Source: Bacteroidia bacterium
GTDB taxonomy: Bacteria > Bacteroidota > Bacteroidia > UKL13-3
DNA length: 64,000 nt
Reading direction: 5' to 3'
Assembly: GCA_023151275.1 (NCBI GenBank)
Contig: JAKLJI010000005.1
Coordinates: 62,001 to 126,000, forward strand
Below, piece after piece: positions 9,429-18,027 of the stretch. The notes under the pieces are model-generated. The model saw only the letters and a program-made list of their open reading frames with translations. It made no database searches and was not told where the DNA came from. The translations under genes were made by a program, and so were the position numbers. Numbering within the stretch: position 1 is the first letter of the stretch; the number at the start of each line of letters is the position of its first letter.

Positions 9429-10653
9429 AGAATCAGACAAACTGGATAATTTTCTGAAAAGGAAGGTCAAAGGCAACCCCTATCCCCTGCATGAGGCGGA
9501 TGCGGAAAAGGCATTGGCGGCGCTCGCAGCAAGCCGAAAAGCCACGAAAGCATCATGGCTTATTCCTGCAATTGCATTGATTCTACTTAGTGGGATCGGA
9601 TTAGTTAGCTCTGCTCTATTGCAAAGCAATCAAACTCAACTTCTTGAGAATGGCACAAGTGCAACTCATCAAACACTAGCAAAAGTTGAAACCCCTTCAG
9701 AACAAAACTCACAACAGGAATTGATATCAGGTAATCCGGAACAAGCAAGGACCAGCGAAGTATTCGCTAAACCCCAAGCACAACCCGAAGTACGATTAAG
9801 CATTAAATCGAATCAGCTTCAAACAAAACCGAAAGCCGCTACTTACACCAAAGAACCTAATCAAAGCTTTAATGCGAATGATTTAGCCTTAGCCATCCAA
9901 GAAGCAGAAGCATCGAGCTTAAGCGAAGCCATTGAAGGTGAAGATAAAATTGAAACAGCACCACAATACCTATTGCTTCCGGACATGATACTTTTGAATT
10001 CGCGAAGTCTGGCACTTCCTTCTGCCAAGGCAATAGCAATACCCGGACAAAAATCGATTCCCCCAATTCGCAAACACAACAACTGGACACCTCATCTTGC
10101 TTTAGGGCTAGCTGCTTCAACCAATGCATACAACGAATTTGCCTTTCAAGGTCAAGCCTTGGTACAGTTTCATCCACGGGGCAAAGTTCATTTTTACACG
10201 GGTGCCAGTTATAGCCAAACTTTTGGTCAGCTACCCAGCAGAACCTATGTGCAGAACCGCTATGGATTTGAAAAAGAAGAAACTCAGATTAAGCTTGAAA
10301 CCCGAAAACTGGATTATATTGGAATTCCGCTAGGGATAGGTTTTGATGCCGGAAGTCGACATCAATTATCGGGGGGCTTTAGGTATTTGGTGCTGGTGAA
10401 CAGCAGGGAACGCGAAACCATTCGCGTAAATGGACATGTGGTATCGGTTGAACAAAAAACAGGCTTCAATCAACCCTTTAACCAGAAAGATTTTTTGCTT
10501 GAATTAGGCTATTCCTACAGAATTTATCCGGGAATACACTTGCAAGCAATGGCTTTCCGAGGTACTATTCCTCAAAGCCGGACAAACAATTTAGAAACGA
10601 AAAATGTATTTAACCAGGGCTGGAGGCTGGGACTTTTATGGCAGGTAAGGTAA
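9418..10653 (+). CDS. Membrane-anchored putative anti-sigma protein with C-terminal outer-membrane beta-barrel
   Basis: A 411-residue protein with an unusual build. Residues 1-45 are charged and probably cytoplasmic. Residues 46-68 (SWLIPAIALILLSGIGLVSS) form one transmembrane helix. Residues about 69-220 are a Gln/Ser/Glu-rich low-complexity linker. Residues about 225-411 show alternating hydrophobic strands (WTPHLALGLAASTNAY, VHFYTGASYSQTF, LDYIGIPLGIGFDAG, WRLGLLWQVR) of an outer-membrane beta-barrel ending in an aromatic strand. Coupling to the sigma gene by overlap suggests the N-terminal part restrains the sigma factor. If so, one chain links the outer membrane to the cytoplasm. No classical anti-sigma (FecR or ZAS) motif is visible, so the anti-sigma role is inference from position. 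Confidence 0.72.
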   Translation: MKGEESDKLDNFLKRKVKGNPYPLHEADAEKALAALAASRKATKASWLIPAIALILLSGIGLVSSALLQSNQTQLLENGTSATHQTLAKVETPSEQNSQQELISGNPEQARTSEVFAKPQAQPEVRLSIKSNQLQTKPKAATYTKEPNQSFNANDLALAIQEAEASSLSEAIEGEDKIETAPQYLLLPDMILLNSRSLALPSAKAIAIPGQKSIPPIRKHNNWTPHLALGLAASTNAYNEFAFQGQALVQFHPRGKVHFYTGASYSQTFGQLPSRTYVQNRYGFEKEETQIKLETRKLDYIGIPLGIGFDAGSRHQLSGGFRYLVLVNSRERETIRVNGHVVSVEQKTGFNQPFNQKDFLLELGYSYRIYPGIHLQAMAFRGTIPQSRTNNLETKNVFNQGWRLGLLWQVR

Positions 10654-10661
10654 TAAGCAGA

Positions 10662-11750
10662 ATGTATGTTGTTTTTGGGCTAATTTCCATTCTGATTTCA
10701 TGTAAGCAAAATCCTGAACCTGAAAACCTGGAACAGCAAATTCCGATTGAATTGAAAGGTATGGTGAACGGAAAAGAATTCCTGCTTTCCCTCGGGCAGG
10801 AAGGAACAACGGTTCGTCCACAAGCCTATCGTGAATCGGACCAGACCCTGGTTTTAACTACTGAGCTTGGCCTGGAAGAAGAATTGCGCTTTAAAATCAG
10901 AGCCAACAGGGAACCTGTGATTCATCCCGATGAAGTCTTGAGGAATGGGCTTTACCGCTTTTACATTGACCCTTCCCTTTCGGATAGTTCTGCTGTTAAT
11001 CGGGCTAAAATTGTATTCAAACCCGAGGATAACAAACCCATCAAACAGGTATTTTGGCGTTTTGAAGATGGAAGTGTATCAACCAAAATCCAACCTGAAA
11101 AATTATTTACGGCTTCAGGTTTACAAAACGTTTATTTAAGTGTGGTCTATCAAGATGGCTGCGAAGCCTCTGCTCAGTTACCGGTGCGAATTCATCATTT
11201 GCAAAACACAGGTGAGCTTAAAATGGCATGGTCGTTTCCAGACAATAACCGTGAGCTTATTCTTCAAACCAGTTTTCCGGATAGTAGCAGGTTGAATACT
11301 GTAAATTGGGAGGTAAATGGAACACCCGTTGGACAACCCGGAAGAGCTTTGAAATTTGAATGTCCGGATTCAGGGATATATCAGGTTTGTGCTTGGATGA
11401 TAAACGCAGGCGATACCCAGCAAATTTGTCAATTGATTCAAACTCCGGATACCCGCTCATGCCGCGCCAACTTTACTGCCAGCGGGACAACAGAGCAAGA
11501 CCAGCCCACATTTTATTCGGTTGAAGTTAGCTACAAAGATGCTCAAGGTAACCTTTACAGCAGTTCCGAAATCATTCAAAATGCAGCCAGCTATTTTGAG
11601 ATCCAGCAATTGAATCCATTCATCAACACTCGCGAAGGCAAACAAAGTAAAATTGCCAAGCTAAAATTCAGTTGCTTACTGAAAGGAAAACGTGAAATAA
11701 TAACCTTAAAAGACTTTGCAGGTAAAATTGCTTTTCAAGTGGAGGAATAA
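10662..11750 (+). CDS. PKD-like outer-membrane lipoprotein
   Basis: A 362-residue predicted lipoprotein from the ATG at 10662; an alternative ATG at 10638 adds eight residues and would overlap the preceding gene. The signal peptide ends in the lipobox LISC (MYVVFGLISILISCKQNPEP). Two regions resemble the PKD repeats of the large secreted protein upstream: VFWRFEDGSVSTKIQPEKLF and VNWEVNGTPVGQPG followed by the YQVCAWMI strand. It starts eight bases after the barrel gene's stop, so it is the last gene of the sigma-factor unit. The shared repeat type suggests it interacts with, or derives from, the T9SS PKD protein. Specific role unknown. Confidence 0.72.
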   Translation: MYVVFGLISILISCKQNPEPENLEQQIPIELKGMVNGKEFLLSLGQEGTTVRPQAYRESDQTLVLTTELGLEEELRFKIRANREPVIHPDEVLRNGLYRFYIDPSLSDSSAVNRAKIVFKPEDNKPIKQVFWRFEDGSVSTKIQPEKLFTASGLQNVYLSVVYQDGCEASAQLPVRIHHLQNTGELKMAWSFPDNNRELILQTSFPDSSRLNTVNWEVNGTPVGQPGRALKFECPDSGIYQVCAWMINAGDTQQICQLIQTPDTRSCRANFTASGTTEQDQPTFYSVEVSYKDAQGNLYSSSEIIQNAASYFEIQQLNPFINTREGKQSKIAKLKFSCLLKGKREIITLKDFAGKIAFQVEE

Positions 11751-11773
11751 TCCACTTGACTAAGATTTGTCAT

Positions 11774-11805
11774 TTTGCAAACACTACCGAAATACGCTAA
11801 TATTG
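11774..11805 (+). promoter_or_regulatory. Predicted promoter of icd
   Basis: TTTG at 11774-11777, a 20-base spacer and TAATATTG at 11798-11805, one mismatch from the Bacteroidota -7 element TAnnTTTG. The start codon of icd follows 27 bases later. Confidence 0.5.
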
Positions 11806-11832
11806 GGCCTTATTTTCTAACCCTAGTATCGT

Positions 11833-13059
11833 ATGACTAAAATTAAAGTTGCCAATCCGGTTGTAGAGCTCGATGGAGACGAGATGACCCGGATTATCTG
11901 GAAATTTATCAAAGATAAACTCATCCTTCCTTACCTGGATATTGACATTAAGTATTACGACCTGGGCATGGAAAACCGCGATGCCACCAACGACCAGGTT
12001 ACTGTTGATGCAGCAGAAGCCATTAAGAAATACCAGGTAGGTATCAAATGTGCTACCATTACTCCTGATGAAGCACGTGTAAAAGAATTCAACCTCAAAC
12101 AAATGTGGAAGAGTCCGAATGGAACCATTCGGAATATCTTGGACGGTACCGTTTTCCGTGAGCCGATTGTTTGCAACAATGTGCCTCGTTTGGTTCCAAA
12201 CTGGACAGCGCCTATTTGCATTGGCCGTCACGCATTTGGCGACCAATACCGCGCTACCGACTTTGTAACTCGTGGCAAAGGAAAATTAACCATTCGTTTT
12301 GAAGGCGAAGATGGACAAGTGATTGAGCATGAAGTGTACAATTTCAAAGGCGATGGCGTTGCTCTTGCCATGTACAATACCGAAGAAAGTATCCGTGGAT
12401 TTGCACGCGCTTGCTTCAATCAGGCTATCATGAAAAAATGGCCTTTGTACCTTTCAACCAAAAATACCATCCTGAAAAAATACGATGGTCGCTTCAAAGA
12501 CATTTTCCAAGAGATTTACGAAAATGAATTCAAAGCTGAAATGGATAAAATTGGCATCACTTACGAGCATCGTTTGATTGATGACATGGTTGCTTCTGCT
12601 TTGAAATGGAATGGAAACTTTGTTTGGGCATGTAAAAACTACGACGGAGACGTTCAATCTGATACCGTTGCCCAAGGTTTTGGTTCACTTGGTTTGATGA
12701 CTTCTACCTTGGTAACTCCGGATGGTCAAGTGATGGAAGCTGAAGCTGCTCACGGCACCGTAACCCGCCACTACCGCGATCATCAGGCAGGAAAACCAAC
12801 CTCAACCAACCCAATTGCCAGCATTTTCGCATGGACAAGAGGCCTTGAGTTCCGCGGAAAGCTTGACAATAACCAAGAGTTGATTCGCTTCTGCCAAGCC
12901 TTAGAACAGGTTTGTGTTGAAGTTGTTGAAAGTGGCAAAATGACCAAAGACCTTGCCGTTTGCATTCATGGGAATAAGGTAAGTCATGGCGAACACTACT
13001 TATATACTGAAGAATTCCTTGATGCGCTGGATACCGCGCTGAAAGCCAAATTAGCATAA
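11833..13059 (+). CDS. icd: NADP-dependent isocitrate dehydrogenase, eukaryote-like type
   Basis: A 408-residue dehydrogenase converting isocitrate to 2-oxoglutarate and CO2 in the TCA cycle. The sequence is of the homodimeric type shared with mitochondrial and cytosolic eukaryotic enzymes: [19 protein letters not shown] at the N-terminus, the substrate-binding stretch [31 protein letters not shown], and the NADP region [11 protein letters not shown] with [12 protein letters not shown]. The length equals the family norm. It is a single-gene unit with a predicted promoter upstream and a hairpin terminator directly downstream. Cytoplasmic. Function is about as certain as sequence allows. Confidence 0.97.
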   Translation: MTKIKVANPVVELDGDEMTRIIWKFIKDKLILPYLDIDIKYYDLGMENRDATNDQVTVDAAEAIKKYQVGIKCATITPDEARVKEFNLKQMWKSPNGTIRNILDGTVFREPIVCNNVPRLVPNWTAPICIGRHAFGDQYRATDFVTRGKGKLTIRFEGEDGQVIEHEVYNFKGDGVALAMYNTEESIRGFARACFNQAIMKKWPLYLSTKNTILKKYDGRFKDIFQEIYENEFKAEMDKIGITYEHRLIDDMVASALKWNGNFVWACKNYDGDVQSDTVAQGFGSLGLMTSTLVTPDGQVMEAEAAHGTVTRHYRDHQAGKPTSTNPIASIFAWTRGLEFRGKLDNNQELIRFCQALEQVCVEVVESGKMTKDLAVCIHGNKVSHGEHYLYTEEFLDALDTALKAKLA

Positions 13060-13061
13060 GC

Positions 13062-13093
13062 AAAAAGGCAGCCACTCGGGCTGCCTTTTTTTT
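13062..13093 (+). terminator. Rho-independent terminator after icd
   Basis: A 12-bp stem, AAAAAGGCAGCC with GGCTGCCTTTTT, a five-base loop and a run of eight T. It begins two bases past the icd stop codon. Confidence 0.92.
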
Positions 13094-13140
13094 ATGTCTT
13101 TATTTTGGGTTGATAATAATCCGAATTGGCATCAAGTTCA

Positions 13141-13902
13141 TTAGCTATCCAGCCAAGCTTTAAATTCTGAAGCACGTTCGCGCGAAACCAGAATTTCATC
13201 GTCCATGCTGCCTTGAACAGTCACTTTCAACTTGCCATTGAAATAAGAATGAATATCCTTGATGGATTGCATGGAGGCCAGGTATTGCCGGTTCAATTGA
13301 AAAAACTGACGCGTTTCGAGCATACCCGATAACTCCTCTAAGGAATAATCAATGACATACCTTGCACCCTCTTTGGTGGTGAGATAAACCATTTTATCTG
13401 CAGCTTGAAAGAACAGAATATCCTGAACCGGGACCGTAATTAAACGCTGTCCTTGCTTCACCAAAAAGCGTTCTTTGGGAGTTGTTGAATTCCCCTTTAT
13501 CAATCGCAACAAATCATCATAACCCTGCACCCTGTTTTGCGAATTACCCCGTAAACTTTCATACTTGGTGAATGCAGCAGCTAAATCGTGCTGGGTAACC
13601 GGCTTCAACAAATAATCGATGCTGTTTACCTTGAAGGCTTTGAGCGCAAATTCATCATAAGCCGTTGTAAAAATCACAGGAAACTGAATTTGTGCCACCG
13701 AGAACAACTCAAAACTTTGGCCATCTGCAAGTTCAATATCAAACAATGCCAAATCAATTTCAGGATGCATTTCTATTAAATTGGCTGCCGATTCAATACT
13801 ATCTGCTGTGCCCAAAATGCGGTATTCAGGCCTCACTTCTTTAACCAATTTTATGATTCGGTTCAAGGCCGGTGTTTCGTCTTCAACAATTACAATGTTC
13901 AT
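13141..13902 (-). CDS. LytTR-family response regulator
   Basis: A 253-residue regulator. An N-terminal receiver domain carries the acidic pair Glu7/Asp8 (VIVEDET), phosphoacceptor Asp55 (ALFDIEL) and conserved lysine in LLKPVTQHD. The LytTR DNA-binding domain spans about residues 150-253 (RFLVKQGQRLITVPVQDILFF region, ending RASEFKAWL). It follows a LytS-type histidine kinase, 107 bases downstream of it, and with the TonB-receptor-like gene makes a three-gene same-strand cluster. Such regulators bind direct repeats at target promoters. Its targets are unknown; the upstream receptor gene is an obvious candidate by proximity. Confidence 0.93.
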   Translation of the reverse strand: MNIVIVEDETPALNRIIKLVKEVRPEYRILGTADSIESAANLIEMHPEIDLALFDIELADGQSFELFSVAQIQFPVIFTTAYDEFALKAFKVNSIDYLLKPVTQHDLAAAFTKYESLRGNSQNRVQGYDDLLRLIKGNSTTPKERFLVKQGQRLITVPVQDILFFQAADKMVYLTTKEGARYVIDYSLEELSGMLETRQFFQLNRQYLASMQSIKDIHSYFNGKLKVTVQGSMDDEILVSRERASEFKAWLDS

Positions 13903-14009
13903 GGTTATGGTCTATTTTTTTGATTGCAACACCAAGCGGCAATCCTATTAGAATCAAGTTTTACTCATCTATTCAAATCGGGCGAACTCCAATCTTTAGG
14001 CTAAAGAAC

Positions 14010-15050
14010 TTAGTTTTTTAACAAGGGAACACGGACTTCAAAAAAGCCATTCCCCGATTGAATCAGTACCTCGTCTTTGGTAAAAAAACGGTATCGGTTT
14101 ACAATATTGCCCAGTCCTACCCCATTGCTTTCTCTAAGAATACGCTTGGGTTGAAGCGAATTCCGAATAAACAAACGCTCGTCCTTTACACCAATTTCAA
14201 TCAACAAGGGTTTGTCTTTACTGATTACATTGTGCTTGATAGCATTCTCCATAAGCAATTGCAAAGTAAGGGTTACCAATTGCTTATTCTGCTCCATTTC
14301 AGGAACCTGAATTTGAACCTTCAAATTTTCACCAAATCGAATTTGATTCAGGTAAACATAGGCACTTAAAAATTCCAATTCCTCTTTCAAGCTTACCGTT
14401 TCTTTTTCGCGCTGCGACAACAAATAGCGGTAAACGCTGGCCAAATTTTCAACAAAGCGGGTGGCAGTTTTGGGTTGCTCTTCAATTAAACTAGTTAAGG
14501 TATTTAGTGAATTGAATAAGAAATGTGGGTTGATTTGATTTTTTAAACTTTCAAATTCAGCCGCGATATTGTTCCGTTTTAACTCTTCTTTCTCGGTTAA
14601 GGTTTTCTTCCAATGTTGAAAAAATTCAAGGCTAACAATAATGGCATTTATCATCAAGGTGATGACAATGGAAATGATTAAGGAATACCATTTTTCTTTT
14701 TCCAAAAGCCGGCAATCCAAGCCATGGATTAAGGGGAACAAAAGCTGGTTGTAAAGAACCTGAATTAGAATGGGAAGCAGTATCGCAATTCCAACCGACA
14801 AACCCAAACGCAATGCTGGTTGTGTTTCCCATTTTACACGCTTATCAATCAACCCCAATACCAACAAATTGCCATTCCAGATTAATGAAATAAACAAGAA
14901 ATTGCTAAAGATGGTCAAACCAAGGTTGCGATTAGCATCAAGCAACTCGTCTCCTTTGCCATAGGCAAAACCCAGGACAAAGAATACCGACATGGCTAAA
15001 ATAATCAGCTGCCGGATAAGCAAAGCGCGCAATGAAAATTCTGTCTTCAT
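14010..15050 (-). CDS. LytS/YehU-type sensor histidine kinase
   Basis: A 346-residue inner-membrane kinase. Four hydrophobic segments lie at about residues 11-30, 45-66, 82-107 and 121-140. A short coiled region (HWKKTLTEKEELKRN) leads to the His_kinase domain with phosphoacceptor His176 in NQINPHFLFNSLNTL, and then an HATPase domain (LLMENAIKHNV is the N box, GVGLGNIVNRYRFF the G box). There is no separate periplasmic sensor domain, so sensing probably occurs through the membrane segments. Its ATG overlaps the stop of the TonB-receptor-like gene by one base, so kinase and receptor are co-translated. It presumably phosphorylates the adjacent LytTR regulator. Confidence 0.93.
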   Translation of the reverse strand: MKTEFSLRALLIRQLIILAMSVFFVLGFAYGKGDELLDANRNLGLTIFSNFLFISLIWNGNLLVLGLIDKRVKWETQPALRLGLSVGIAILLPILIQVLYNQLLFPLIHGLDCRLLEKEKWYSLIISIVITLMINAIIVSLEFFQHWKKTLTEKEELKRNNIAAEFESLKNQINPHFLFNSLNTLTSLIEEQPKTATRFVENLASVYRYLLSQREKETVSLKEELEFLSAYVYLNQIRFGENLKVQIQVPEMEQNKQLVTLTLQLLMENAIKHNVISKDKPLLIEIGVKDERLFIRNSLQPKRILRESNGVGLGNIVNRYRFFTKDEVLIQSGNGFFEVRVPLLKN

Positions 15051-17419
15051 TAAAAATAAATGCGGTAGAAAGGTACCGGAAATAAGCCAATTTGGTACAG
15101 GTCTTGGATGTTACCGGTTTGGGGATTGAATTGTTGGGTAAAGATGTTTTTGCGGTTGGTCAGGTTTTGGATTTCAAGGCCCCATTCCTGGGTCATGCGT
15201 TTGCTATTTGATTTATACGCTACCCTTAAATCGGTGCGGAAATAATCTTTAAGCCTGTTTTCGTAGGAACGTTCCTCCACCGCAACTTCATAACCCAGTT
15301 GGGCTGATTTGGCCTCATCAATGGGGATATAACGTCTACTTCCGGCCCAGGTAAGTTTACCACTAATGGAAAGCACATTGGCCGCACCCAATTTCCATTC
15401 CTTGCCATACAGCACATTGAAAACAAAGTTTCCATTGAATGCGGTATTGCGCCAAACCAAATCGCTTCCTCGGTATTTGCTTTCGTACAAGGATAAAGTT
15501 GCTAAATAATAATAACCCTTGCTGAAGTATTTTTCCAAGGTGAATTCAATCCCGTAATTTCTTCCCTTACCTGAATTTACAAGGCTATCAAAATTGGGTG
15601 CACCGAATTGCGCACCGTAATTCAATACCGAAATGGTGGAGGAATTTTGCGTAACTGGAATATTGTACAAATCCTGGAAATACACCTCTGTTTTAAACCG
15701 CACATCCTGCCCCAAATTGGTTTCATAGGCCAATACAAAGTGGTGCGCTTTCGACATTTCAAGGGCTTTATTGCTCAGCAGGTAGCCATTGTTCAAGGTA
15801 TCAACCAATGTTTTTTCAAAATAGGTAATCATGGGTTGAACCTGACTATGGTGACCATATCCCAAGCTTAACGAGCCCCAATTTTTCATGCTATACCTGA
15901 ATCCGGCACGCGGATCGAGTGAGTGTGTATTGTTTAAAAAATAGTGGTTGTAATGCAATCCGGCATTGAAACTTAATTGGGTTGAATACCTGTAATTCCA
16001 ATTGAGGTAAGCCTGACCCAAATAAGTATGTTCATCAAAATCAATCATGCTCCGGTAGCGGTTTAAAGCAGTTGCCCAAACACTGTCTTTTGTAAATCCT
16101 CCAATGCGTGAACCAATAAGCCCAATTTTGAAGGTATTTCGTGCATTCCATTTTTGATTGAAATAGGTATGCAACATGGTTTTTGTGAACGAGGTGGTAG
16201 AATTAAACAGGTAAAAAGACTGGTTGGAAGGATTTAGCGAATCAACCCGAACCCGATTGCTTTCACCCGAAACAGAAAGCACGGATTTAATGAAAGCATG
16301 TTTGTTAAGCATGGCCACATGACTTAATCCAAGCACACCCATTTTACTGCTAAAATCAACATCCTGAGGCACTGCCTCTTTCTTTCTATCCTCCTCCGAC
16401 AATTTAGAATCTTGCAATTTGGTAGAGCTGGTGCCACCAATTCCCCAAAGCGAGAAATTGCCTAGCTTGGTATTGGGAAGATTTACTTTAAATGTAGCAT
16501 CCTGATAAAAAGGAATGCCACTATCCCCAAATTTGATACCCAAGGCATCAAAAAAAGAAAGAGTAGAATAGCGGTAAGAAGCCAGGTAACTGCTTTGTCC
16601 CTTTTTGATTGGACCTTCGGCGAGTAACTCCAAGCCATTGAAACCAATTTGACCAATGAACTCGCGTTTTTCATTGTTTCCATTGCGCAATTTCAAATCG
16701 AATACACCTGCATTGGCATTGCCGTATTCTGCAGGAAAAGCACCGGTAAGAAAATCGGAATTGGCCAGGGTATTGTTGTTGAGAATAGAAACGGGACCGC
16801 CATTTGCCCCTTGGTTTGAAAAGTGATTGGGATTGGGAATATCTGCACCTTCCAAACGCCAAAGCAAACCTAAAGGTGAGTTTCCACGGATTACAATATC
16901 GTTGCGTTGGTCGTTTCCACCTCCGGCAACCCCTGCAAAATTTGCCGCCATACGCGAAGGGTCCATCAATGAACCCGCATAGCGATTGGCCTGATCGATG
17001 GTAAAGCTACGACCTGAAACCAGCACCAATTCATTATTGGGAGCGCTTTTGTTTGATTTAGCGGTAATAAGCACCTCGCGGGTGCTCATAATTTTCTCGG
17101 TAAGTTCAATGGTAAGCACCACCTCTTTGGCCGAATTCACAATGATATCGTTGAGGTAGCGGTCTTCATAACCCATATAGCTTACCTTAATGGATTTTCT
17201 GCCCAGAGCAACTTTGTTGATTCTGAATTCACCTTTTTCATTTGTGCTGGCCCCGTAGTTTTTCACCTCATTCAACAGAACGATGGTAGCACCCGGAAGC
17301 GGTTGTCTGGAATCCTTATCAAGCACCAGTCCCCTGACAGTTTGGGTTAGTTCGGGCGATTGCGCGCGGGCCAATGGGCTGAGCAGAACGAGTAAGGAAA
17401 CCAGGAGATGTTTGGTCAT
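15050..17419 (-). CDS. TonB-dependent receptor-like outer-membrane protein
   Basis: A 789-residue outer-membrane protein. The start at 17419 gives a clean signal peptide (MTKHLLVSLLVLLSPLARAQ); an ATG at 17458 would place 13 extra residues before it. A CarboxypepD_reg-like domain follows (VRGLVLDKDSRQPLPGATIV to about residue 110), then a plug domain (NRYAGSLMDPSRMAANFAGV...GNDQRNDIVIRGNSP) and a beta-barrel ending in an aromatic strand (FPVPFYRIYF). No obvious TonB box was identified. It is the first gene of an operon with a LytS/LytTR two-component system, overlapping the kinase by one base. Import of an organic ligand or use as a surface sensor are both possible. Substrate unknown. Confidence 0.88.
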   Translation of the reverse strand: MTKHLLVSLLVLLSPLARAQSPELTQTVRGLVLDKDSRQPLPGATIVLLNEVKNYGASTNEKGEFRINKVALGRKSIKVSYMGYEDRYLNDIIVNSAKEVVLTIELTEKIMSTREVLITAKSNKSAPNNELVLVSGRSFTIDQANRYAGSLMDPSRMAANFAGVAGGGNDQRNDIVIRGNSPLGLLWRLEGADIPNPNHFSNQGANGGPVSILNNNTLANSDFLTGAFPAEYGNANAGVFDLKLRNGNNEKREFIGQIGFNGLELLAEGPIKKGQSSYLASYRYSTLSFFDALGIKFGDSGIPFYQDATFKVNLPNTKLGNFSLWGIGGTSSTKLQDSKLSEEDRKKEAVPQDVDFSSKMGVLGLSHVAMLNKHAFIKSVLSVSGESNRVRVDSLNPSNQSFYLFNSTTSFTKTMLHTYFNQKWNARNTFKIGLIGSRIGGFTKDSVWATALNRYRSMIDFDEHTYLGQAYLNWNYRYSTQLSFNAGLHYNHYFLNNTHSLDPRAGFRYSMKNWGSLSLGYGHHSQVQPMITYFEKTLVDTLNNGYLLSNKALEMSKAHHFVLAYETNLGQDVRFKTEVYFQDLYNIPVTQNSSTISVLNYGAQFGAPNFDSLVNSGKGRNYGIEFTLEKYFSKGYYYLATLSLYESKYRGSDLVWRNTAFNGNFVFNVLYGKEWKLGAANVLSISGKLTWAGSRRYIPIDEAKSAQLGYEVAVEERSYENRLKDYFRTDLRVAYKSNSKRMTQEWGLEIQNLTNRKNIFTQQFNPQTGNIQDLYQIGLFPVPFYRIYF

Positions 17420-17568
17420 GGCTGAATGGATTATGCAACAAAAATGAAAGGAAGCCAAAAAACAAAAAACACCAGCACGACCAGCCGTAAAAAATGGCGC
17501 ATGAAACGGGAAAGAGGGGGAATGAACAATTGGCTTGTCGTCAAATTTAGAAAGGGATGAACTGTTGG

Positions 17569-17760
17569 GTTAGGGGTGGAAGCGGATACCACCTGCAGGG
17601 CAGCTGATTGCGGCTGTTTTGGCAGGGCGGCGACCCAAGAAGCCCGGCCTGCCAAATTACAGGCGCATTAGCTGACCAAGGGTGTAGCAGCGGACGACCC
17701 GACCCTTGCCGGAACGCATTTTGAATTCCTGAGGGAATTTGTTTGGCAAGGGGAACCCCC
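17569..17760. repeat. Structured intergenic repeat, copy 1
   Basis: The 373-base gap between the receptor and nifU-like genes holds no gene but one copy of an element also found at about 39.64-39.82 kb. Shared landmarks are AGCGGATACC, GCAGCTGATTG, the core GGCGACCCAAGAAGCCC, a second AGCGGACG, and GCATTTTGAATTCCTGA. Hairpin 1 pairs TTTGGCAGG (17618-17626) with CCTGCCAAA (17648-17656). Hairpin 2 pairs CCCTTGCC (17703-17710) with GGCAAGGG (17745-17752). In the other copy both stems have different sequences but still pair. The rest of the gap (17420-17568) shows nothing recognisable. Confidence 0.7.
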
Positions 17761-17792
17761 CAAAAAGAATTTGAATGGTGCCGGATTTGAAA

Positions 17793-18026
17793 TTAAACCA
17801 CTGCTTCCACGGAACGGATTTGCGGTATGGCTGCTTTAAGTCCGCTTTCGATACCGGCGCGCATGGTTATGTGGCTCATGCTGCAAGAACTGCAATTACC
17901 CAGCAAACGCAGGCGCACATCGAGTTCGGCGGTTACTTCTACCAACTGTACATCGCCACCATCGGCCTGAAGAAAAGGGCGCATGCCGTTGAGGGCGATT
18001 TCGATTTTTTCTTCAATATTCTCCAT
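17793..18026 (-). CDS. NifU C-terminal-domain protein (Fe-S cluster scaffold/carrier)
   Basis: A 77-residue protein consisting only of the NifU C-terminal (Nfu) domain. The cluster-binding pair is Cys45 and Cys48 in GNCSSCSMSH, and the family signature FLQADGGDVQLVEV lies at residues 18-31. The ATG at 18026 is chosen because it sits one base after the stop of the Mrp gene and fits homologs; an upstream in-frame start at 18050 would lie inside that gene. It carries or transfers iron-sulfur clusters in the cytoplasm. Coupling with the Mrp-type ATPase, another cluster carrier, supports a joint role in Fe-S delivery. Confidence 0.93.
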   Translation of the reverse strand: MENIEEKIEIALNGMRPFLQADGGDVQLVEVTAELDVRLRLLGNCSSCSMSHITMRAGIESGLKAAIPQIRSVEAVV

Positions 18027-18027
18027 A

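Noticed and set aside
11797-12246. 149-residue minus-strand frame at the start of icd
   Set aside because: Antisense of a conserved enzyme, starting inside it and running into its promoter.
12704-13075. 123-residue frame on the minus strand inside icd
   Set aside because: It mirrors highly conserved icd codons and has no independent features.
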